Shown here in pieces: positions 61,138-64,000 of a stretch of 64,000 bases of DNA. The DNA is from Janthinobacterium silvisoli (GTDB taxonomy: Bacteria > Pseudomonadota > Gammaproteobacteria > Burkholderiales > Burkholderiaceae_D): NCBI RefSeq assembly GCF_014200725.1, contig NZ_JACHCL010000001.1, positions 558,001-622,000 on the forward strand. The letters are read 5' to 3'. The stretch's first letter is position 1; every line of letters begins with the position of its first letter. Position numbers and translations under genes: made by a program. The notes beneath the pieces were generated by a model, which was given only the letters and a program-made list of their open reading frames with translations, ran no database searches and was not told the DNA's origin.

Positions 61138-63645
61138 ATGAATACCGCCTCCACCGCCGCCAGCCTGCCTGCCGCCCGCGCCAGCGATACCGCCACTCTA
61201 TCCACCGTGCAGACAGAAAAGCGCCAGCTGAAAGCGCGATGGAACTGGAGCTGGAAGCAGGTCTGGTTTCAGCTGCACTGGTTTATCGGCATCACGGCCG
61301 GCACGGTGCTGGTCATCATCGGCCTGAGCGGCGCCACCCTGGCGTTCAAGGATGAAATCCTCGATCTGCTCAACCCTGGCGTGCGCCATGTCGCGGTGGA
61401 AAACAAGGCGGCATTGACGCCAAGCCAGCTGAGCCGGATCGCCGAACGCGAACACGGCCAGAAAGTGGCCTCCATCACCATGTATGCGCAAGCTGGCGCC
61501 GTGCCGCGCCTGTTCTTTGCGCCAAAAGAGGGACAGCGTCGCGGCGAGTCGATTTATATTCATCCTTACACGGGAGCAACGCAACCTGCGCTGCAGGGCG
61601 CGGCATTCTTTGAATGGACGGAAAACCTGCACCGCTGGCTGCTGCTGCCGCGCGAACCGGGCCGCAAGGTGGCTGGTGCGCTGGCCCTGTGCCTGCTGGG
61701 CCTGGCCCTGTCGGGACTGTATATGCGCTGGCCCCGCCGTCCACTGGACTGGCGCACCTGGCTCACTTTCGATCCTGCATTAAAAGGCCGCTCCTTCTTG
61801 TGGAATCTGCACGCCGTGGCCGGCACCTGGTGCTTGCTTGTGTATCTGGCGCTGACCACGACGGGCATTTACTGGAGCTACGACGTGGTGCGCGACAATA
61901 TCGACGCCTGGGCTGGCAAGCCGCCGCGCGAGGCGCCGGCGCAAACCAAAAAAGGCCCGCCCAAAGTCAAGAAGGCGGCGGAAGCAGTCGATGTCAGCGT
62001 GGCCTGGGATGCGTTTCAGGCCAAGGCGGGAGCCTGGACCCTGGCTACTGTGCGCATGCCAGCCCGTGCTGGCGAAGCCGTGCAAATGACCTGGCTGGCC
62101 GCCGACGCGCCGCATGAGCGTGCCCGCAACACCATGGCCTTGATGCCGCAGGATGGCCGCATCACGAAAGACGAACGCTACGGACAACAGGCGCTCAGTT
62201 CCCGCCTGGTCAGCATTATTTATCCGCTGCACATGGGCACGTATTTCGGCTTGCCGGGCCGCATCATCATGATGCTGGCCGCCCTCGGCCTGCCCCTGTT
62301 CGCCATCACCGGATGGATGTTATACCTGGGCCGCCGCAAGGCCAAGCGCGCCGTGCAGGCGCAGCGCGCCATGCTGGGCGCCGCAGCACCAGACTGCGCG
62401 GGAGCGGGCTTGCCGACCCTGGTGGCGTACGCGAGCCAGTCGGGCCAGGCCGAACGCCTGGCGCTGGAAAGCGCGCGCGCCCTACAACAGGCCGGCGTGC
62501 CGGTGGACGTGCGTGCGCTCGATCAATTGGTTCCCGCGCAACTGCGCCAGTATGAACGGGCGCTGATCGTCGCCAGCACCTTTGGTCAAGGCGAAGCGCC
62601 GGATGGCACGCGCCGTTTCGCGCGCCTGCTGCAAACAAACAAGGACACCCTGGCTGGCCTGGAGTTTGGTTTGCTGGCCCTGGGTGACCGCCATTACAGC
62701 CAGTTCTGCGGTTTTGGCCACGCGCTGAACCAGCAGTTGCTGAGCCTGGGGGCCACTTCCCTGTTCCCGCTGATCGAGGTGGACAAGCACGACCCGGCTG
62801 CACTGGCGTTGTGGTCGCAGGCGCTGGCGCAATGCAGCGGCAGCCCCATCGACGCCATAGTGGTGCAGGAAGAAGCATCGTATGCCACCTGGCGTTTGAC
62901 ACGCCGCGTACTGCTCAACCCAGGCAGCCAGGGCGGCCAGTTGTATGAAATCGCCTTGCAAGGCCCTGCCGGCGCGACCTGGGAAGCCGGTGCGCTAGCC
63001 GAAATCGTGCCGCCTGGCGACAAGGAAGCAGCACACGCGCCACGCAGCTATTCGCTGGCCTCGCTGCCCGGCGATGGCGAAATCCAGTTGCTGGTACGCC
63101 AGCAGCGCCATGATGGGCTTGACAATGGCGGTTATGGCCTCGCTTCGGGCTGGCTCACGCATTACGCGCCTGTCGGCAGCGAACTGTCCTTGCGCCTGCA
63201 AGCCAATCCCGCCTTTGCCCCCGCGCTGGACGATGTACCGTGCATTTATCTGGGCAATGGCTCCGGCCTGGCCGGCCTGCGTTCGCACTTGCGCGCCCGC
63301 AAGGAAGCGGGGCAAGCGCGCAACTGGCTGATCTTCGGCGAGCGCCAGCAAGCAGCCGACAGCATCTGTGCGGCCGAACTGGAAGGCTGGCTGGCAGAGG
63401 GCCATCTGGCGCGCCTGGACCGCGTCTTTTCACGCGATGGCGCGGCGCAAAAATACGTGCAGGATTGCCTGCGTGCCAATGCGAGCGAATTGCACGCCTG
63501 GCTGGCGGACGGCGCCATCGTCTACGTTTGCGGCAGCCTGCAAGGCATGGCGGCCGGCGTTGACGCAGTCTTGCTGGAACTGCTGGGACAGGATGGGCTG
63601 GACGCACTGATGGCCGAAGGGCGCTACCGCCGTGACGTCTATTAA
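61138..63645 (+). CDS. PepSY-TM / flavodoxin / NADPH reductase fusion (probable ferric-siderophore reductase)
   Basis: About 835 residues from the ATG at 61138. The N-terminal part (about 35-420) is a PepSY-associated membrane region with about four helices (WFQLHWFIGITAGTVLVIIGLSGATLAF, VAGALALCLLGLALSGLYM, WCLLVYLALTTTGIYWSY, IIMMLAALGLPLFAITGWMLYLGRR). A flavodoxin domain follows (about 430-570: LVAYASQSGQAERLALESA, VASTFGQGEAPDGTRRF, LGDRHYSQFCGFG). The rest is a CysJ-like FAD/NADPH reductase (about 590-835: RSYSLAS, YLGNGSGLAGLRSHL, YVCGSLQGMAAGVDAVL). It would pass NADPH electrons across the inner membrane to reduce iron freed from siderophores. Divergent from fecI. Confidence 0.87.
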   Translation: MNTASTAASLPAARASDTATLSTVQTEKRQLKARWNWSWKQVWFQLHWFIGITAGTVLVIIGLSGATLAFKDEILDLLNPGVRHVAVENKAALTPSQLSRIAEREHGQKVASITMYAQAGAVPRLFFAPKEGQRRGESIYIHPYTGATQPALQGAAFFEWTENLHRWLLLPREPGRKVAGALALCLLGLALSGLYMRWPRRPLDWRTWLTFDPALKGRSFLWNLHAVAGTWCLLVYLALTTTGIYWSYDVVRDNIDAWAGKPPREAPAQTKKGPPKVKKAAEAVDVSVAWDAFQAKAGAWTLATVRMPARAGEAVQMTWLAADAPHERARNTMALMPQDGRITKDERYGQQALSSRLVSIIYPLHMGTYFGLPGRIIMMLAALGLPLFAITGWMLYLGRRKAKRAVQAQRAMLGAAAPDCAGAGLPTLVAYASQSGQAERLALESARALQQAGVPVDVRALDQLVPAQLRQYERALIVASTFGQGEAPDGTRRFARLLQTNKDTLAGLEFGLLALGDRHYSQFCGFGHALNQQLLSLGATSLFPLIEVDKHDPAALALWSQALAQCSGSPIDAIVVQEEASYATWRLTRRVLLNPGSQGGQLYEIALQGPAGATWEAGALAEIVPPGDKEAAHAPRSYSLASLPGDGEIQLLVRQQRHDGLDNGGYGLASGWLTHYAPVGSELSLRLQANPAFAPALDDVPCIYLGNGSGLAGLRSHLRARKEAGQARNWLIFGERQQAADSICAAELEGWLAEGHLARLDRVFSRDGAAQKYVQDCLRANASELHAWLADGAIVYVCGSLQGMAAGVDAVLLELLGQDGLDALMAEGRYRRDVY

Positions 63646-63696
63646 TCTGCAGCATCACAGACCGCAAATCTTGCGGCAGCGCAACACAGCATTCTG

Positions 63697-63724
63697 TTGA
63701 CGTTTACATCAGGCGCACTACACT
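63697..63724 (+). promoter_or_regulatory. Possible promoter of the small terminal ORF
   Basis: TTGACG (63697-63702), 16-bp spacer, TACACT (63719-63724), both close to sigma-70 consensus. It lies about 75 bp before the ORF at 63800. A CCGCAA-ATC-TTGCGG hairpin (63662-63676) just after the PepSY gene stop may end the previous transcript. Confidence 0.42.
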
Positions 63725-63799
63725 GAAGACGTGGTAAGTAATTGGAATGACCGGCAAGCGCCGCACCCCGCGCCGCCGCCGGCAAACCAGGAGACGATC

Positions 63800-63955
63800 A
63801 TGTTGACGCTCAAAGTGCTGGCCTGCCTTGCCCTGTCTGCGCTGATGCTCTTGCCCGTGATACTGCGCGGCCCTCTGCAAGGTCAAATCGTCCAAAACAT
63901 CCCTATCCCGAATGTCGATGCCCACGCCATGTGGAGCCGCTGGCCACAGCGCTAA
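63800..63955 (+). CDS. Small membrane-anchored or exported ORF of unknown function
   Basis: A 51-residue ORF with an ideal GGAGACGATC site before the ATG. One N-terminal hydrophobic segment (LKVLACLALSALMLLPVIL, about 4-22) is followed by a short polar tail (IPNVDAHAMWSRWPQR). It has no homologue I recognise. Its stop overlaps the stop of a possible minus-strand gene. The good ribosome site and promoter-like upstream sequence argue that it is real. Confidence 0.55.
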   Translation: MLTLKVLACLALSALMLLPVILRGPLQGQIVQNIPIPNVDAHAMWSRWPQR

Positions 63956-63999
63956 CCCAGCATCGTCACCAGTGGAAGATAGCGCAGGCTGAACACGCA
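63952..63999 (-). CDS. Possible C-terminal end of a minus-strand gene (cut by right edge)
   Basis: An open minus-strand frame enters from the right edge and ends with TAG at 63952-63954; the last 15 residues read CVFSLRYLPLVTMLG. It would converge with the small ORF, sharing the CTAA overlap. Too little is visible to identify a product. Confidence 0.3.
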   Translation of the reverse strand, partial: CVFSLRYLPLVTMLG

Positions 64000-64000
64000 T

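Overview
This is a GC-rich, gene-dense bacterial chromosome segment with mostly short intergenic gaps. I see no rRNA, tRNA, CRISPR array, insertion sequence or prophage gene. The gene set points to a betaproteobacterium of the Oxalobacteraceae (Janthinobacterium/Duganella/Massilia group): a glucokinase fused to an RpiR regulator, a GtsABCD-type glucose transporter with its own porin, a split inositol pathway and FecIR-controlled TonB receptors. The taxon is an inference from gene families, not a measured result.

Region 1 (1-7.4 kb) is a myo-inositol locus. On the minus strand a CUT2-type ABC transporter (binding protein, permease, ATPase) leads into iolC, which is cut by the left edge. Divergently, an RpiR-type regulator is followed by iolG and a second Gfo/Idh/MocA dehydrogenase. 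A near-perfect palindrome between the two arms overlaps the -35 of the regulator's promoter. Region 2 (7.4-16.1 kb) is accessory: a toxin-antitoxin pair of the HigB/HigA type, a DUF885-like zinc hydrolase, two exported ParB-like paralogues (one a lipoprotein with an N-terminal extension), a DUF5694 protein and two alpha/beta hydrolases.

Region 3 (16.1-29.6 kb) is a glucose/pentose-phosphate block: porin, binding protein, two permeases and ATPase on the minus strand; then glk-rpiR, a LacI regulator, gnd and tal on the plus strand, facing tkt. Region 4 (29.7-39.6 kb) has a hemerythrin-like protein, a fructokinase plus AGE-type isomerase operon behind a 20-bp palindrome, a DUF1090 protein, mmsA in an operon with a lone amino-acid-type binding protein, a secreted ricin-lectin/GH99-like lipoprotein, a LysR regulator and an isochorismatase-like hydrolase. 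Mannose could enter through the Gts system, be isomerised to fructose and then phosphorylated; that route is my inference.

Region 5 (39.6-54.4 kb) is mixed: a cysteine-rich 625-residue protein of unknown function, small membrane and DUF proteins, a TetR/MFS efflux pair with two operators, a copper-handling operon (AraC-like protein, DUF2946, SCO, PCu(A)C), a Crp/Fnr regulator divergent from an acyl-CoA synthetase, a DHA2 exporter, RNase T2 and ilvE. Region 6 (53.9-64 kb) is iron uptake: fecI-fecR, a FecA-type receptor, a second TonB receptor and a divergent Fur-family protein whose regulatory metal site looks degraded. Facing them is a PepSY/flavodoxin/reductase fusion under a Fur-box promoter. 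The window ends with a small exported-looking ORF and the possible C-terminus of another gene.
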